Shown: positions 33,821 to 43,488 of the stretch, piece after piece | Layout: each line of letters begins with the position of its first letter | Numbering within the stretch: position 1 is the stretch's first letter | Assembly (NCBI GenBank): GCA_025359905.1 | Contig: JANYDF010000101.1 | Span: 1 to 52,935 of the forward strand | DNA length: 52,935 nucleotides | Source of the DNA: Rhodospirillales bacterium | GTDB lineage: Bacteria > Pseudomonadota > Alphaproteobacteria > Acetobacterales > Acetobacteraceae | Reading direction: 5' to 3' | The notes under the pieces: model-generated | What the model saw: only the letters and a program-made list of their open reading frames with translations | Told to the model about the DNA's origin: nothing | The model's database searches: none | Made by a program: the position numbers and the translations under genes

Positions 33821-34582
33821 ATGTACTTAAAGAAGTTCGACCTGAAAGGCCGCACGGCTGTGGTAACCGGCGGTGGCCAGGGCATTGGCTTTGCTTGCGC
33901 GCAGGCGCTCGGCGAAGCCGGGGCGAGCGTTGTCGTTGCCGAATTGGTGCCCGAGCGGGTGGAAAGTGCCGTCAAGCAGCTACAAGCACTCGGCATCGAC
34001 GCGACCGGTGAAGTGCTCGATGTCACCGATAGCGCCGCGGTCGCGGCCGTTGCGGCGAAATATCCCAACACCGGCATTCTGGTGAACAACGCTGGCGTCG
34101 CCAAAAGCGACGTGCGCGGCGAGGACACCAGCGACGAGCTTTGGGCCTTCCACATGAAGATCAACCTCGACGGCGTGTTCTACTGCTGCCGCGAATTCGG
34201 CCGCAACATGCTGGCCGCGGGCAAGGGCAGCATCGTCAATATCGGCTCGATGTCGGGCTTCATCGTCAACAAGCCGCAGCCGCAATCCCCGTACAACGCG
34301 TCCAAGGCTGCCGTGCATCACCTCACCAAGTCGCTGGCGGCCGAATGGGGCCAGCGCGGCGTGCGGGTGAACGCCGTGGCGCCGACCTACATTGCCACGC
34401 CGTTGACCAAGTTTGGCATGGAAAATAAGGCGATGTCGGACACGTGGGTTGAGATGACGCCGATGGGCCGCGTTGGCGAGCCGGACGAAATCGCCTCCGT
34501 TGTGCTGTTCCTCGCCTCCGACGCTGCCAGCCTGTTGACCGGCAGTATCGTGCTGGCCGACGGTGGCTACACCTGCTGGTAA
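33821..34582 (+). CDS. SDR-family polyol/sugar dehydrogenase
   Basis: This encodes 253 residues from ATG 33821, with AGAGGAAG upstream. Rossmann motif VTGGGQGIGFA, NNAGVA, catalytic Ser143 (IGSMSG), Tyr158 and Lys162 (YNASKAAVHH) and a C-terminal VLADGGYTCW are all present. It is 24 nt after the second permease and 10 nt before the SmoS-like gene. It resembles the xylitol/arabinitol/mannitol 2-dehydrogenase group of SDRs. Having two SDRs suggests that more than one polyol, or two stereocentres, are oxidised by the locus. Confidence 0.87.
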   Translation: MYLKKFDLKGRTAVVTGGGQGIGFACAQALGEAGASVVVAELVPERVESAVKQLQALGIDATGEVLDVTDSAAVAAVAAKYPNTGILVNNAGVAKSDVRGEDTSDELWAFHMKINLDGVFYCCREFGRNMLAAGKGSIVNIGSMSGFIVNKPQPQSPYNASKAAVHHLTKSLAAEWGQRGVRVNAVAPTYIATPLTKFGMENKAMSDTWVEMTPMGRVGEPDEIASVVLFLASDAASLLTGSIVLADGGYTCW

Positions 34583-34592
34583 GGAACGTCCG

Positions 34593-35363
34593 ATGAAGCT
34601 CGAAGGAAAGGTCGCCGTTGTCACTGGCGGCGCGCGTGGCATTGGCCGCGCTATTTGCCACCGCTACGCCGCCGAGGGTGCGTGGGTTGTCGTGGCGGAC
34701 TTGAACGAAGCCGAGTGCAAGCGCGTGGCGGCGGGCTTGGGCAAGACGGCGCTCGGGGTCGGCGTGGATATCACCAGCCAGGACAGCATCGACGCCATGG
34801 TGAAGACCGTGGTGGCCGAGTGCGGCGGCATCGACATTCTGGTCAACAATGCCGGCGTGTTCGACATGGGGCCGCTGCTGGAAGTGACTCACGAGAGCTA
34901 TCGCAAAGTCTTTGCGGTCAATGTCGAAGGGTTGTTCTTCACGCTGCAAGCGGTGGCCAATCAGATGGTGGCGCAAGGCCGCGGCGGCAAGATCATCAAT
35001 TTCGCCTCGCAGGCCGGGCGGCGCGGCGAGGCGCTGGTGGCGGTCTATTGTGCCTCCAAGGCGGCGGTGATCAGCCTGACGCAAAGCTGCGGTTTGGCGT
35101 TGGCGAAGGACCGTATCAACGTCAACGGCATCGCGCCGGGTGTCATCGACACGCCGATGTGGGATCAGGTCGATGCCCTGTTCGCCAAATACGAAAACCT
35201 GCCGCTCGGTGAGAAGAAGAAGCAGGTGGGCCTAGCGGTGCCGTACGGCCGCATGGGCACGCCGGGCGACATGACTGGCATGGCGGTGTTTTTGGCCAGC
35301 GCCGATTCCGACTACATCGTCGCGCAGACCTACAACGTTGACGGCGGCAACTGGATGAGCTGA
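34593..35363 (+). CDS. smoS: Sorbitol (L-iditol/galactitol) 2-dehydrogenase, SmoS-like
   Basis: This encodes 256 residues from ATG 34593 with AAGGA upstream. GKIINFASQAGRRGEALVAV, VYCASKAAVISLTQSCG, INVNGIAPGVIDTPMWDQVD, YENLPLGEKKKQVG and the end YIVAQTYNVDGGNWMS match Rhodobacter SmoS strikingly. Catalytic residues are Ser139, Tyr152 and Lys156; TGGARGIG binds NAD. The Rhodobacter enzyme oxidises sorbitol to fructose and galactitol to D-tagatose, the latter linking directly to the PfkB kinase and GatZ-like protein upstream. It is the last gene of the importer operon. Confidence 0.92.
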   Translation: MKLEGKVAVVTGGARGIGRAICHRYAAEGAWVVVADLNEAECKRVAAGLGKTALGVGVDITSQDSIDAMVKTVVAECGGIDILVNNAGVFDMGPLLEVTHESYRKVFAVNVEGLFFTLQAVANQMVAQGRGGKIINFASQAGRRGEALVAVYCASKAAVISLTQSCGLALAKDRINVNGIAPGVIDTPMWDQVDALFAKYENLPLGEKKKQVGLAVPYGRMGTPGDMTGMAVFLASADSDYIVAQTYNVDGGNWMS

Positions 35364-35395
35364 GCCGGCCGATCGGCGTGGCGCGGCGCTGCTGG

Positions 35396-36151
35396 CTATA
35401 GCGTCTCGCCACGCTCGCGCCGCGCAAGGGCGGCGCGCACGTCGTCCATCGCGGAGTCCAACAATTGCGTCATGATGGCGCTGGCGTCCGCCCCCCGACG
35501 GTCGCGGATCGCCTCCATCACGTCCTCATGCTGGCGCAGCGACAAGCCTGGGGTGCGCCGGGCGGCGTTCCAGCTTAGCCGGAACGATGCGACCAGCGCG
35601 TTCTCGATCACCGCGCCGAACGAGGCCAGGAAGTAATTGCCGGTCGCGTTCAGAATCGCCTGATGAAACTGCAAGTCAGCCGCACTTAACTCAGCCGGTG
35701 CGTGCTGATGACGGGTCATGGCGGCCAGCGCGGTTTGCATTGCCGCCAGATCGTCTGCCGACCGCCGCTCAGCCGCCGAAGCGGCAGCCGCAGGTTCGAC
35801 AATCCGGCGCACCTCAAACAATCCGGTCACGAACGCGTCCGTGGGGGCCGCTTGCAAATGCCAGCCGAGCACTTCGGGGTCGAGCATGTTCCACTCGGCG
35901 CGCGGGCGCACCAGCGTGCCGACTTTCTGGCGGCTGACAATCAACCGCTTGGCGGCCAGCAGTTTGAATGCCTCGCGCAACGCCGACCGCGATACCGCGA
36001 GTGTGGCGCACAGATCCACTTCGGTCGGCAACGCCGAACCGGGTGCATCGACGCCACCGACGATGCGCAGCCCGAGCGTGTTGGCAATCCGCTCATGCAG
36101 ATTGCGCCCCGCTGCTTCGCGCAACTTGGATGGGGAATGGCTGTGGGTCAT
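35396..36151 (-). CDS. GntR/FadR-family transcriptional regulator (FCD domain)
   Basis: This encodes 251 residues from ATG 36151, chosen because it fits family length; earlier ATGs at 36244, 36301 and 36346 are possible and none has a strong ribosome-binding site. The winged helix is LGLRIVGGVDAPGSALPTEV followed by VSRSALREAFKLLAAKRLI. In the FCD domain, His residues appear in LQFHQAILNATGN and RQHEDVMEAI, but the third metal position (MTQLLDSAMDD) lacks His. It is convergent with the polyol operon and may regulate it together with SorC, but a separate target is equally possible. Confidence 0.85.
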   Translation of the reverse strand: MTHSHSPSKLREAAGRNLHERIANTLGLRIVGGVDAPGSALPTEVDLCATLAVSRSALREAFKLLAAKRLIVSRQKVGTLVRPRAEWNMLDPEVLGWHLQAAPTDAFVTGLFEVRRIVEPAAAASAAERRSADDLAAMQTALAAMTRHQHAPAELSAADLQFHQAILNATGNYFLASFGAVIENALVASFRLSWNAARRTPGLSLRQHEDVMEAIRDRRGADASAIMTQLLDSAMDDVRAALARRERGETL

Positions 36152-36257
36152 TGGGGCTGGACTGACGCTGCCGCCAGGACAGCCAACCGCAATCCGGTGT
36201 TGTTCAACGGTTCCATGCTGCTTCGCTGCGGCAGGTGTTTCCATCCCACGTCTTTTA

Positions 36258-36276
36258 CCCGGCGGTATCCGCCGGG
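36258..36276. promoter_or_regulatory. Inverted repeat upstream of the GntR gene
   Basis: CCCGGCGG and CCGCCGGG form perfect 8-bp arms around TAT, about 107 nt upstream of the chosen GntR start and 75 nt from the end of the methyltransferase gene. No uridine tract follows on either strand. It could be an operator or a weak structure at the end of the methyltransferase transcript. Confidence 0.3.
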
Positions 36277-36350
36277 CGACTTCGTTCTTGCTGCCACTCA
36301 TCGAGATTATGTCATGCAAATGCGCAGCGAAAGCGCCAATTCGCATATCG

Positions 36351-37583
36351 TTAGAACAACTGGATCAGTTGTCCCTTGAGGTAGGCGCTTTCCGGCAACT
36401 GCGGATGCACCGGGTGGTCCGGTCCGGCAAAGCCGGTCGCCACAATCCGTCCATCGCGCCGCCCGCGATACAGTCCTTCGGCAACGGCCGCCGCGAACAA
36501 ATCAAGCGGGGCGTGATGGCTGCACGAGGCGATGAACAGGAATCCGCCCGGTGTCACCAGCGGGGCCGCGAGGCGGGCCAGACGGCCATAGGCGCGCAGC
36601 CCGGCAGCCTGATCCTTTTTCGACTTGGCGAAAGCGGGCGGGTCGCAAACCACGACGTCGAAGCGCTCGCCGGATTGCGCCAACTCGGTCATCACGTCGA
36701 ACGCATCGCCGCGTTTGGTGGTGACCTTGCCATCGAAGCCGTTGGCTGCCGCCGCTCGCGCGGCGTGCTCAAGGGCCGGGGCCGAGGCATCGACCAACGT
36801 CACATGGCTGGCCCCGGCAGCGGCGCAGCGCAGGCCAAAGGCGCCGATGTGACAAAACACGTCCAGCATTTTGCCGCCGCTAGCCAAGGCTGCGACCCGG
36901 TCGCGGTTCGGCCGCTGGTCGAAGAAGAAGCCAGTTTTCTGGCCGGTCAGCGGGTCGATGGGAAACGCCACGCCGCCTTCTATGGCCGCACAGGCCGCCG
37001 ACTCGCCGTGCAGCAAGGCGACTTGCTCGGTCAAACCTTCGTGCAGCCGCGACGGCGAATCGTTGCGGGCAACGATGGTACGCAACGGTAGTTCAGCGAG
37101 CAGGGCAGCGGTGATTTCCGGCAGCAGCCGGTCCATGCCGGCTGTATTGGCCTGCACGACGGCCACGTCGTCGAAGCGATCGACAATCAGCCCTGGCAGC
37201 CGGTCGGATTCAGCGTGCACCAAGCGGTGGTACGGTGTGTCGCACACCTGCGCGCGCAGGCCCGCGGCATCGGCGATGCGTTGGCGGATGAATGCGCCAT
37301 CGACTGCCGCCGCCGGGTCGCGGTCTAGCAACCGGGCCGCGATCAGGCTGTGCGGGTTGAACATGAAGGTGCCGAAACGCCAGCCGTCATCGCCCTCCAG
37401 CCGCACCGGGGCGCCGGGCTGCCACTGCCGGTACTCCGGCTTCATGGCAATCTCGTTGCTAAACGCCCACGGGTGGCCAGCCTTCAGCCGCCGTTCCTGG
37501 CCCTTGTTCAGCCGCAGCAGCGGGTGCGGGCTGTCAGGCGGCAACGGATAGTCCGGCGGGGAGCACGGCGCGCAGCGCCTCAA
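36351..37583 (-). CDS. Class I SAM-dependent rRNA methyltransferase (RlmI-like)
   Basis: This encodes up to 410 residues. The N-terminal PUA-type region carries [20 protein letters not shown]; a central domain has [17 protein letters not shown]. The methyltransferase domain shows [14 protein letters not shown], motif [17 protein letters not shown] and the catalytic-loop motif [12 protein letters not shown]. The RlmI group methylates a cytosine (m5C1962) of 23S rRNA. The ATG at 37583 makes a 50-nt overlap with hemA; a later TTG or GTG could be the true start. Same strand as hemA, so possibly cotranscribed. Confidence 0.88.
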   Translation of the reverse strand: MRRCAPCSPPDYPLPPDSPHPLLRLNKGQERRLKAGHPWAFSNEIAMKPEYRQWQPGAPVRLEGDDGWRFGTFMFNPHSLIAARLLDRDPAAAVDGAFIRQRIADAAGLRAQVCDTPYHRLVHAESDRLPGLIVDRFDDVAVVQANTAGMDRLLPEITAALLAELPLRTIVARNDSPSRLHEGLTEQVALLHGESAACAAIEGGVAFPIDPLTGQKTGFFFDQRPNRDRVAALASGGKMLDVFCHIGAFGLRCAAAGASHVTLVDASAPALEHAARAAAANGFDGKVTTKRGDAFDVMTELAQSGERFDVVVCDPPAFAKSKKDQAAGLRAYGRLARLAAPLVTPGGFLFIASCSHHAPLDLFAAAVAEGLYRGRRDGRIVATGFAGPDHPVHPQLPESAYLKGQLIQLF

Positions 37584-38745
37584 CCAAAGTGTCCATCATC
37601 CTGTCGGTATGCAGCGGGGTCGGGGTTAAGCGCAACCGCTCATGGCCAACCGGGACGGTCGGGTAGTTGATCGGCGTGGCATAGATGTTGAATTCGTGCA
37701 GCAACCGGCGGCTGACCTCGCGGCATAGCGCCGCCTCGCCGACATGCACCGGCACGATGTGGCTGGACGACGGCAGGCGCGGCAACTGCACCATATCCAG
37801 CTTGTTCTTCAGCCGTTGCGCCCGCTCGAACAGCTTGGCCCGGCGTGCGTTGTCAGCGCGCACGTGCCGCACTGAGGCCAACGCGGCCGCAACCGTGGCA
37901 GGCGGCAGCGAGGTGGTGAAAATGAACCCCGAAGCGGTCGAGCGCAGCCAGTCGATCAACTCGGCATCGCCCGCGATATAGCCGCCGTGGCAGCCGAAGC
38001 CCTTGGCCAGCGTGCCCTCGATCAAGTCGATGCGATGCAACTGCCCGTCGCGCTCGGCAACGCCGCCGCCGGTCGGGCCATACAGGCCAACAGCGTGCAC
38101 CTCATCAAGATAGGTCATCGCGCCGTAGCGCTCGGCCAAATCGCAGATCGCGGAAATCGGCGCGATGTCAGCGTCCATCGAATACACGCTCTCGAACGCG
38201 ATCAGCTTCGGCGCGTCGGGCGGCGCGGCTTTCAGCCGGGCTTCCAGATCGTGCAGATCATTGTGGGCGAACACATGCACTGTCGCGCGGGCGCCCTTGA
38301 TGCCGGCAATCATCGAGGCGTGGTTCTTCGCATCGGAGAACACATGCCAGTCCGGCAAGCATTTCAGCATCGTGGTCAGCGCGGCTTGGTTGGCGACATA
38401 GCCCGAAGTGAACAGCAGCGCCGCCTGCTTCTGGTGCAGCGACGCCAGTTCGGCTTCCAGCGCGTCATGCAAATGGTTGGTGCCGGCGATGTTGCGCGTG
38501 CCGCCTGCGCCTGCGCCCATTTCCTGTAGCGAGGCGGTCGCGGCCCGGACCACCGCCGGATGCACGCCCATGCCAAGGTAGTCGTTGGACGACCACACCG
38601 TCACCTGCTGCACCACACCGTCACGCTCCATGGCGTAAAGCGGGAAACGGTCGGCTTGTTTGCGGAGCGGAGTGAACGTGCGATAGCGGCCTTGGGCGTG
38701 GATACGGTCAAGCTCGGCGCGAGCGGCAGTTCGAAACGGGTGCAT
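37534..38745 (-). CDS. hemA: 5-aminolevulinate synthase
   Basis: This encodes 403 residues from ATG 38745, preceded by GAGGAATTG about 10 nt upstream; an ATG at 38769 is less typical. It condenses glycine and succinyl-CoA to 5-aminolevulinate, the first step of the Shemin heme pathway. [58 protein letters not shown] and [14 protein letters not shown] are diagnostic; Lys248 in LAKGF is the PLP lysine, at the same number as in Rhodobacter. Its presence is strong evidence for an alphaproteobacterium. Confidence 0.97.
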   Translation of the reverse strand: MHPFRTAARAELDRIHAQGRYRTFTPLRKQADRFPLYAMERDGVVQQVTVWSSNDYLGMGVHPAVVRAATASLQEMGAGAGGTRNIAGTNHLHDALEAELASLHQKQAALLFTSGYVANQAALTTMLKCLPDWHVFSDAKNHASMIAGIKGARATVHVFAHNDLHDLEARLKAAPPDAPKLIAFESVYSMDADIAPISAICDLAERYGAMTYLDEVHAVGLYGPTGGGVAERDGQLHRIDLIEGTLAKGFGCHGGYIAGDAELIDWLRSTASGFIFTTSLPPATVAAALASVRHVRADNARRAKLFERAQRLKNKLDMVQLPRLPSSSHIVPVHVGEAALCREVSRRLLHEFNIYATPINYPTVPVGHERLRLTPTPLHTDRMMDTLVEALRAVLPAGLSVAA

Positions 38746-38868
38746 TGCGTGCAATTCCTCATCGACCACCCAGCGCGCTGACGCCAGGAATGCGCTCAGC
38801 TTTTCGGCTTCAGGCTAATCGGTCATTGACACGAATCAATTCGTGGGGTGGGAAAGCCAATATCGCCC

Positions 38869-39306
38869 TTAGTGAACGAAAATTAGTACTTCGCGCGAAG
38901 GCGTCCCCGGGTCGCCTTGCAGGCGCAGCGTGATGCGCTCCGGCGGCACGCCGTCCTTGTGCAGTTCCCTAGCCACCATCTCCGCATCCTGCCCAGCAAG
39001 TCTGGCGGCTTGGTCCTGCTCCGGCTGGCTGGCACTTGCCGGGATCAGCGTCACCACGTCGAATGCCACATCGGCTTTGCGCGCTTGCGCGGCCAGCACA
39101 GCCTGCCCGAGCGGCGCACGCCACGCCACATCGCCCATCGCCAAGCCGATCGTGACCAGCGGGCGCTGCGGCAGGGCCGGGCGATTGAGCGCCCCGGCTG
39201 CCGGGGCGGCCGCCGGGGGATGGAAACTGCGTTGATCGATCAACTGGCAGCTTGCGAGTCCCAACGGCAGTCCCAGCAACAGGGCGCGTGCGGCGAATCG
39301 GATCAG
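38869..39306 (-). CDS. Small predicted lipoprotein with a likely CTG start
   Basis: From CTG 39306 the protein has 145 residues and begins (M)[19 protein letters not shown], a complete lipoprotein signal with lipobox LASC. No ATG, GTG or TTG in this frame gives a proper signal: the nearest TTG (39279) loses the positive charge, and an ATG far upstream reads through the neighbouring gene. The CTG overlaps the TGA of the class II aldolase (CTGA), mimicking the usual ATGA coupling. The mature part has DVVTLIPASASQPEQDQAA and a C-terminal ITLRLQGDPGTPSREVLIFV. I do not recognise a family; the C-terminal half resembles the OmpA-like or tandem-'R-V' periplasmic folds only vaguely. Confidence 0.6.
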   Translation of the reverse strand: MIRFAARALLLGLPLGLASCQLIDQRSFHPPAAAPAAGALNRPALPQRPLVTIGLAMGDVAWRAPLGQAVLAAQARKADVAFDVVTLIPASASQPEQDQAARLAGQDAEMVARELHKDGVPPERITLRLQGDPGTPSREVLIFVH

Positions 39307-40091
39307 GTACGATACTCCGGCTGCTCGCGATCCATCACCCGCTTGATGCTTTTTAGATGCAGCGCGGCGCTCTCGCCGCCTTCGCCCATCATCTGCTCGT
39401 AGGTGCGCTGCGCCACGTCGGGCGCGACAATCTTCAAAGGGCGGCCAGTGGCCAGCGCCAGCCGCTGCACTTCGCAGGCCCGCTCCAGATAGTACAAATC
39501 GTCCCAGGCCTCGGCGATGCCCTTGCCAACCACCAGCACGCCATGATTGCGCATGAACGCCACATCGGCATTGCCCAGGCTGGCGGCAATGCGGTCGCCC
39601 TCGCTCTCGTCGAGCGCCAGGCCGTTGTAATTTTCGTCCACCACGGTGCGGCCGTAGAATTTCAGCGCCGATTGACCGGCCCACAGCAACGGCGGGCCCT
39701 CCAGCATCGCCAGCGCCGTGGTGTTCGGCATGTGAGTGTGAAACGCGGCGCGCGCGCGCGGCACTTTCAGATGCAGCCGCGCGTGGATGAAGAACGCGGT
39801 GGCTTCCACCGGCCCTTGGCCTGCCACCACATTGCCGTGGAAGTCGCAGATCAGCAGCTTCGAGGCGGTTATTTCGCCAAACGCCCAGCCCATCGGGTTG
39901 ACCAGAAACAAGTCGTCACGCCCCGGCACCATGGCCGATAAGTGGTTGCAGACGCCTTCCTCCAGCCCAAGCTTCGCCGCCATTCGAAAACAGGCTGCAA
40001 GGTCTACGCGGGCCTGCCATACGGCTTCCGCATCGAGATCGGCGTTGCGCAGGATCGGCGGGGCGGCTGCGGGACGTAATTCCTGGGCCAT
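39303..40091 (-). CDS. Class II aldolase/adducin-family protein
   Basis: This encodes 262 residues from ATG 40091, with GAGGAG 7 nt upstream. [15 protein letters not shown] holds the likely catalytic Glu; zinc-ligand His residues are in [10 protein letters not shown] and [29 protein letters not shown] is the usual N-terminal substrate region. It differs clearly from the class II aldolase at 22374-23153, so the two are paralogues with separate roles. It is divergent from transketolase and coupled to the small lipoprotein, which is an odd partner. Substrate unknown. Confidence 0.87.
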   Translation of the reverse strand: MAQELRPAAAPPILRNADLDAEAVWQARVDLAACFRMAAKLGLEEGVCNHLSAMVPGRDDLFLVNPMGWAFGEITASKLLICDFHGNVVAGQGPVEATAFFIHARLHLKVPRARAAFHTHMPNTTALAMLEGPPLLWAGQSALKFYGRTVVDENYNGLALDESEGDRIAASLGNADVAFMRNHGVLVVGKGIAEAWDDLYYLERACEVQRLALATGRPLKIVAPDVAQRTYEQMMGEGGESAALHLKSIKRVMDREQPEYRT

Positions 40092-40211
40092 AGGGCGCTC
40101 CTCATTATCCGGAAAACTTGCAGGAACTGGGCTTGCGGGCAAGCTCCCGGCAGCGCTTCCTTGCTCAAGCGTGCGCCGCTGGCTAATAGCGCTTCGAAGT
40201 CAGGAGGAAAC

Positions 40212-42248
40212 ATGGCCTCGATCGGTGAGCTTTCGGCGGACAACCCCGCCCTCGCGGCGCAGGCCGCAATTCTCGCGCGCCCGATGACGCCCGAGCGGCA
40301 CATGGCCGACGCCATCCGCGCCTTGACCATCGACGCGGTCGAGAAGGCCAACTCGGGCCATCCCGGTATGCCGATGGGCATGGCCGATGCGGCCACCGCG
40401 CTGTGGACCCGCTTCCACAAATTCGACGCCGCCGACCCGCGCTGGCCGGACCGCGACCGTTTCGTGCTGTCGGCCGGGCACGGATCGATGCTGCTGTATT
40501 CGCTGCTGCATCTGACCGGCCATGCCGGCATGGGCATCGACGAGCTCAAGCGCTTCCGCAAGCTGCATTCGCCCTGCGCCGGCCACCCGGAATACGGCGA
40601 GAATCCGGCGATCGAGACCACCACCGGCCCGCTCGGCCAGGGACTCGCGACCGCCGTCGGCATGGCGCTGGCCGAACGCATGCTGGCCGCCCGTTTCGGC
40701 AAGTCGCTGGTCGATCACCGCACTTGGGTGATCGCGGGCGACGGCTGCCTGATGGAGGGCATCAGCCACGAGGCCATCGACCTCGCCGGGCACCTGAAGC
40801 TGGAGAAGCTGACGGTGCTGTGGGACGACAACCACATCTCCATCGACGGCGACACCGCGCTCTCGACCTCCGAAGATCAGTTGAAGCGCTTCGCCGCCGC
40901 CGGTTGGGCGGTGCGCCGGGTCGACGGGCACGATCAGAACGAGGTCGCCTCGGCGCTGGCGATGGCGGCGCGCTCGAAGAAGCCGACGCTGATCGCCTGC
41001 CGCACCATCATCGGCTTTTCCGCGCCGAGTAAGGCGGGCACGGCGCAGTCGCACGGCGCGGCGCTGGGTGCGGCCGAAGCCGCCGGCGCGAAAGCGGCGC
41101 TGGGCTGGGAGTACGGTCCGTTCGAAGTGCCGGAAGGTTTGTATGAGCAGTGGCACGCGGCCGGCGCGCGCGGTGCGGCACCCCGCCGGGCATGGTTGAA
41201 GCGCCTCGCCCGCCATCCGTTGCGTGCTGAGTTCGAGCGGGCGATGTCCGGCCAGTTGCCGGCCAATTTCCACGAAACCATCGCCGCGCTGCGCGCCAGC
41301 ATCGCCGCCAAGAAGCCCAAGCTTGCGTCGCGGCAAGCCAGCCAATTGGCGCTCGAGTCGCTGGTGCCCGCCATCCCGGAATTGGTTGGCGGCTCGGCTG
41401 ACCTGACCGGCTCGAACCTAACCTTGGTCAAGGGCATGGCGAGCGTCACCCCGGGCAACTACGCCGGGCGCTACATCCATTACGGCATCCGCGAGCACGG
41501 CATGGCCGCAGCGATGAACGGCATCGCGCTGCACGGCGGCTTCATTCCGTACGGCGGTACGTTCTTCGTGTTCACCGACTACATGCGCCCGGCCATCCGG
41601 CTGGCCGCGCTGATGCGTCAGCGGGTTATTCATGTGCTGACGCATGATAGCATCGGCTTGGGCGAAGATGGGCCGACCCACCAGCCGGTCGAGCATCTCG
41701 CCAGCCTGCGCGCCATGCCGAACGTGCATATGTTCCGCCCTGCCGATACCATGGAAACCGCCGAGTGCTGGGAATTGGCCCTGCGCCGCACCGACGGGCC
41801 GAGCCTGATCGCGCTGTCGCGGCAAGGGCTGCCCGCCCAGCGCACCGATACCGGCGAGAACCGCTCGGCGCGCGGCGGCTACGTGCTGGCCGAAGCCGAG
41901 GGGCCGCGCCAGGCCACGGTGATTTCCACCGGCTCGGAAGTCGCCATCGCCATGGCGGCGCGCGAGGCATTGGCGGCAGACGGCATTCACATTGCCGTGG
42001 TCTCGCTGCCGTGCTGGGAACTGTTTGCCGCCCAGGATGAAACCTACCGCGCGGGCGTGCTCGGCGGTGCCCCGCGCATTGGCATCGAAGCGGGATGCAG
42101 CTTCGGCTGGTCGCGCTGGCTCGGGCCGGACGGCGTGTTCATCGGCCTCGATCATTTCGGCGCTTCGGCGCCGTTCGAGGATCTTTATCGTGAGTTCGGC
42201 ATCACCGCCGAAGCAGTCGCGGCGGCGGTACGCAAAACGCTCGGCTAA
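40212..42248 (+). CDS. tkt: Transketolase
   Basis: This encodes 678 residues from ATG 40212 with a near-ideal AGGAGGAAAC. It moves two-carbon units between ketose and aldose phosphates in the pentose phosphate (and, if present, Calvin) pathway with thiamine diphosphate. [34 protein letters not shown], the ThDP motif [33 protein letters not shown] with the catalytic Glu, and [18 protein letters not shown] are all present. It is followed by gap and pgk in the same direction, an arrangement common in alphaproteobacteria. Confidence 0.97.
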   Translation: MASIGELSADNPALAAQAAILARPMTPERHMADAIRALTIDAVEKANSGHPGMPMGMADAATALWTRFHKFDAADPRWPDRDRFVLSAGHGSMLLYSLLHLTGHAGMGIDELKRFRKLHSPCAGHPEYGENPAIETTTGPLGQGLATAVGMALAERMLAARFGKSLVDHRTWVIAGDGCLMEGISHEAIDLAGHLKLEKLTVLWDDNHISIDGDTALSTSEDQLKRFAAAGWAVRRVDGHDQNEVASALAMAARSKKPTLIACRTIIGFSAPSKAGTAQSHGAALGAAEAAGAKAALGWEYGPFEVPEGLYEQWHAAGARGAAPRRAWLKRLARHPLRAEFERAMSGQLPANFHETIAALRASIAAKKPKLASRQASQLALESLVPAIPELVGGSADLTGSNLTLVKGMASVTPGNYAGRYIHYGIREHGMAAAMNGIALHGGFIPYGGTFFVFTDYMRPAIRLAALMRQRVIHVLTHDSIGLGEDGPTHQPVEHLASLRAMPNVHMFRPADTMETAECWELALRRTDGPSLIALSRQGLPAQRTDTGENRSARGGYVLAEAEGPRQATVISTGSEVAIAMAAREALAADGIHIAVVSLPCWELFAAQDETYRAGVLGGAPRIGIEAGCSFGWSRWLGPDGVFIGLDHFGASAPFEDLYREFGITAEAVAAAVRKTLG

Positions 42249-42283
42249 TTGCTGGGCGCGCTTTGCGATAGGTCAACGTGCGC

Positions 42284-42307
42284 GCGGCCGTACTTGTGTA
42301 CGGCCGC
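42284..42307 (+). promoter_or_regulatory. Strong hairpin between tkt and gap
   Basis: GCGGCCGTAC (42284-42293) and GTACGGCCGC (42298-42307) pair perfectly around TTGT, with more partial pairing outside (CGTGCGC and GCGCGTG). No uridine tract follows. It may lower readthrough from tkt, or act as a processing site that separates tkt from an abundant gap mRNA. Confidence 0.55.
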
Positions 42308-42363
42308 CTGCGCGTGCACATGACCGCCGGGTAAAACGTAATTTCCATCGAAGGACACTGATC

Positions 42364-43377
42364 ATGGCTGTGACGGTAGCGATCAATGGGTTCGGGCGCA
42401 TCGGGCGGCTGGTGCTGCGCGCCATCGTCGAGAGCGGCCGCACCGACGTGTTGCCGATTGCCATCAACGATCTCGGCAGCGTCGAAGCCAACGCTCACCT
42501 GTTCCGCTTCGACACGGTGCATGGCCGCTTCCCCGGCGTCGTGGAAGTGACTGGCGACAGCATCACGATCCACCACAACGGCCGCACCTGGGGCCCGATC
42601 AAGGTCTCGGCCGAGCGCGACCCGACCAAGGTGCCGTATCAGGGCGTCGATGTGGCGCTGGAATGCACTGGCCGCTTCACCAGCAAGGAATCCGCCTCGG
42701 CGCTGCTCGCCGCCGGCGCGCGTAAGGTGCTGATCTCAGCTCCGGCCGACGGTGCCGACGCCACCATCGTCTACGGCGTCAACCATCATGTGTTGACCAA
42801 GGACATGACGGTGGTTTCCAACGCCTCGTGCACCACCAACTGCCTGGTGCCGGTCGTGAAGGTGCTGCACGACAATTTTGTGGTGCAGCGCGGCTACATG
42901 GTGACGATCCACTCGTACACCGGCGACCAGAATACCGTGGACACGCTGCACAAAGACCTGCATCGCGCCCGCGCCGCCGCCGCCAATATCATCCCGACCA
43001 GCACCGGCGCCGCCAAGGCCGTGGGCCTCGTGCTGCCGGAACTGAAGGGCAAGCTGGACGGCACCGCCATTCGTGTGCCGACCCCGAACGTGTCGCTGGT
43101 CTCGCTCGACGTGATGCTGGAGCAGGCCACCACCAAGGCCGAGATCAACGCCGCCATGAAGGCCGCCAGCCAGGGCGCGCTGAAGGGCATCCTCGATTAC
43201 AACGAGGCGCCGCTGGTCAGCTCCGACTTTAATCACATCCCGGCGTCCTCGACCTTCGATGCGTCGCAGACCTCGGTGGTCGATGGCGTGCTGTACCGGG
43301 TGATGGCGTGGTACGACAACGAATGGGGCTTCTCGAACCGCATGTCGGACACGGCGGCGCTGCTCGGCAGCCTGTGA
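42364..43377 (+). CDS. gap: Glyceraldehyde-3-phosphate dehydrogenase, type I
   Basis: This encodes 337 residues from ATG 42364, with GAAGGA upstream. It converts glyceraldehyde-3-phosphate, NAD(P)+ and phosphate to 1,3-bisphosphoglycerate. VAINGFGRIGRLVLRA binds the cofactor, SNASCTTNCLVPVVKVL holds the catalytic Cys, and IIPTSTGAAKAVG and WYDNEWGFSNRM are family signatures. It joins tkt and pgk in central triose metabolism and would receive the triose phosphate released by the sugar loci. Confidence 0.97.
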   Translation: MAVTVAINGFGRIGRLVLRAIVESGRTDVLPIAINDLGSVEANAHLFRFDTVHGRFPGVVEVTGDSITIHHNGRTWGPIKVSAERDPTKVPYQGVDVALECTGRFTSKESASALLAAGARKVLISAPADGADATIVYGVNHHVLTKDMTVVSNASCTTNCLVPVVKVLHDNFVVQRGYMVTIHSYTGDQNTVDTLHKDLHRARAAAANIIPTSTGAAKAVGLVLPELKGKLDGTAIRVPTPNVSLVSLDVMLEQATTKAEINAAMKAASQGALKGILDYNEAPLVSSDFNHIPASSTFDASQTSVVDGVLYRVMAWYDNEWGFSNRMSDTAALLGSL

Positions 43378-43421
43378 GACTTCAACCGCCGGACGCCTGC
43401 GGCAGACCCCTCTCGCCCTGA

Positions 43422-43440
43422 CCCTCTCCCGCCAGGGAGG
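43422..43440. repeat. Imperfect CCCTCTCCC...GGGAGGG hairpin (REP-like)
   Basis: CCCTCTCCC, then GCCA, then GGGAGGGGG form a stem with one G-T wobble in the gap-pgk spacer. A perfect relative is at 51112-51136 next to rne. Short palindromes of this type are scattered between genes in many proteobacteria; here it may act as a weak processing or stability element. Confidence 0.4.
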
Positions 43441-43488
43441 GGGGGTCTCGCCACGGCGCCGGCCCAGCCGCGCGATGGGGACAAAGCA

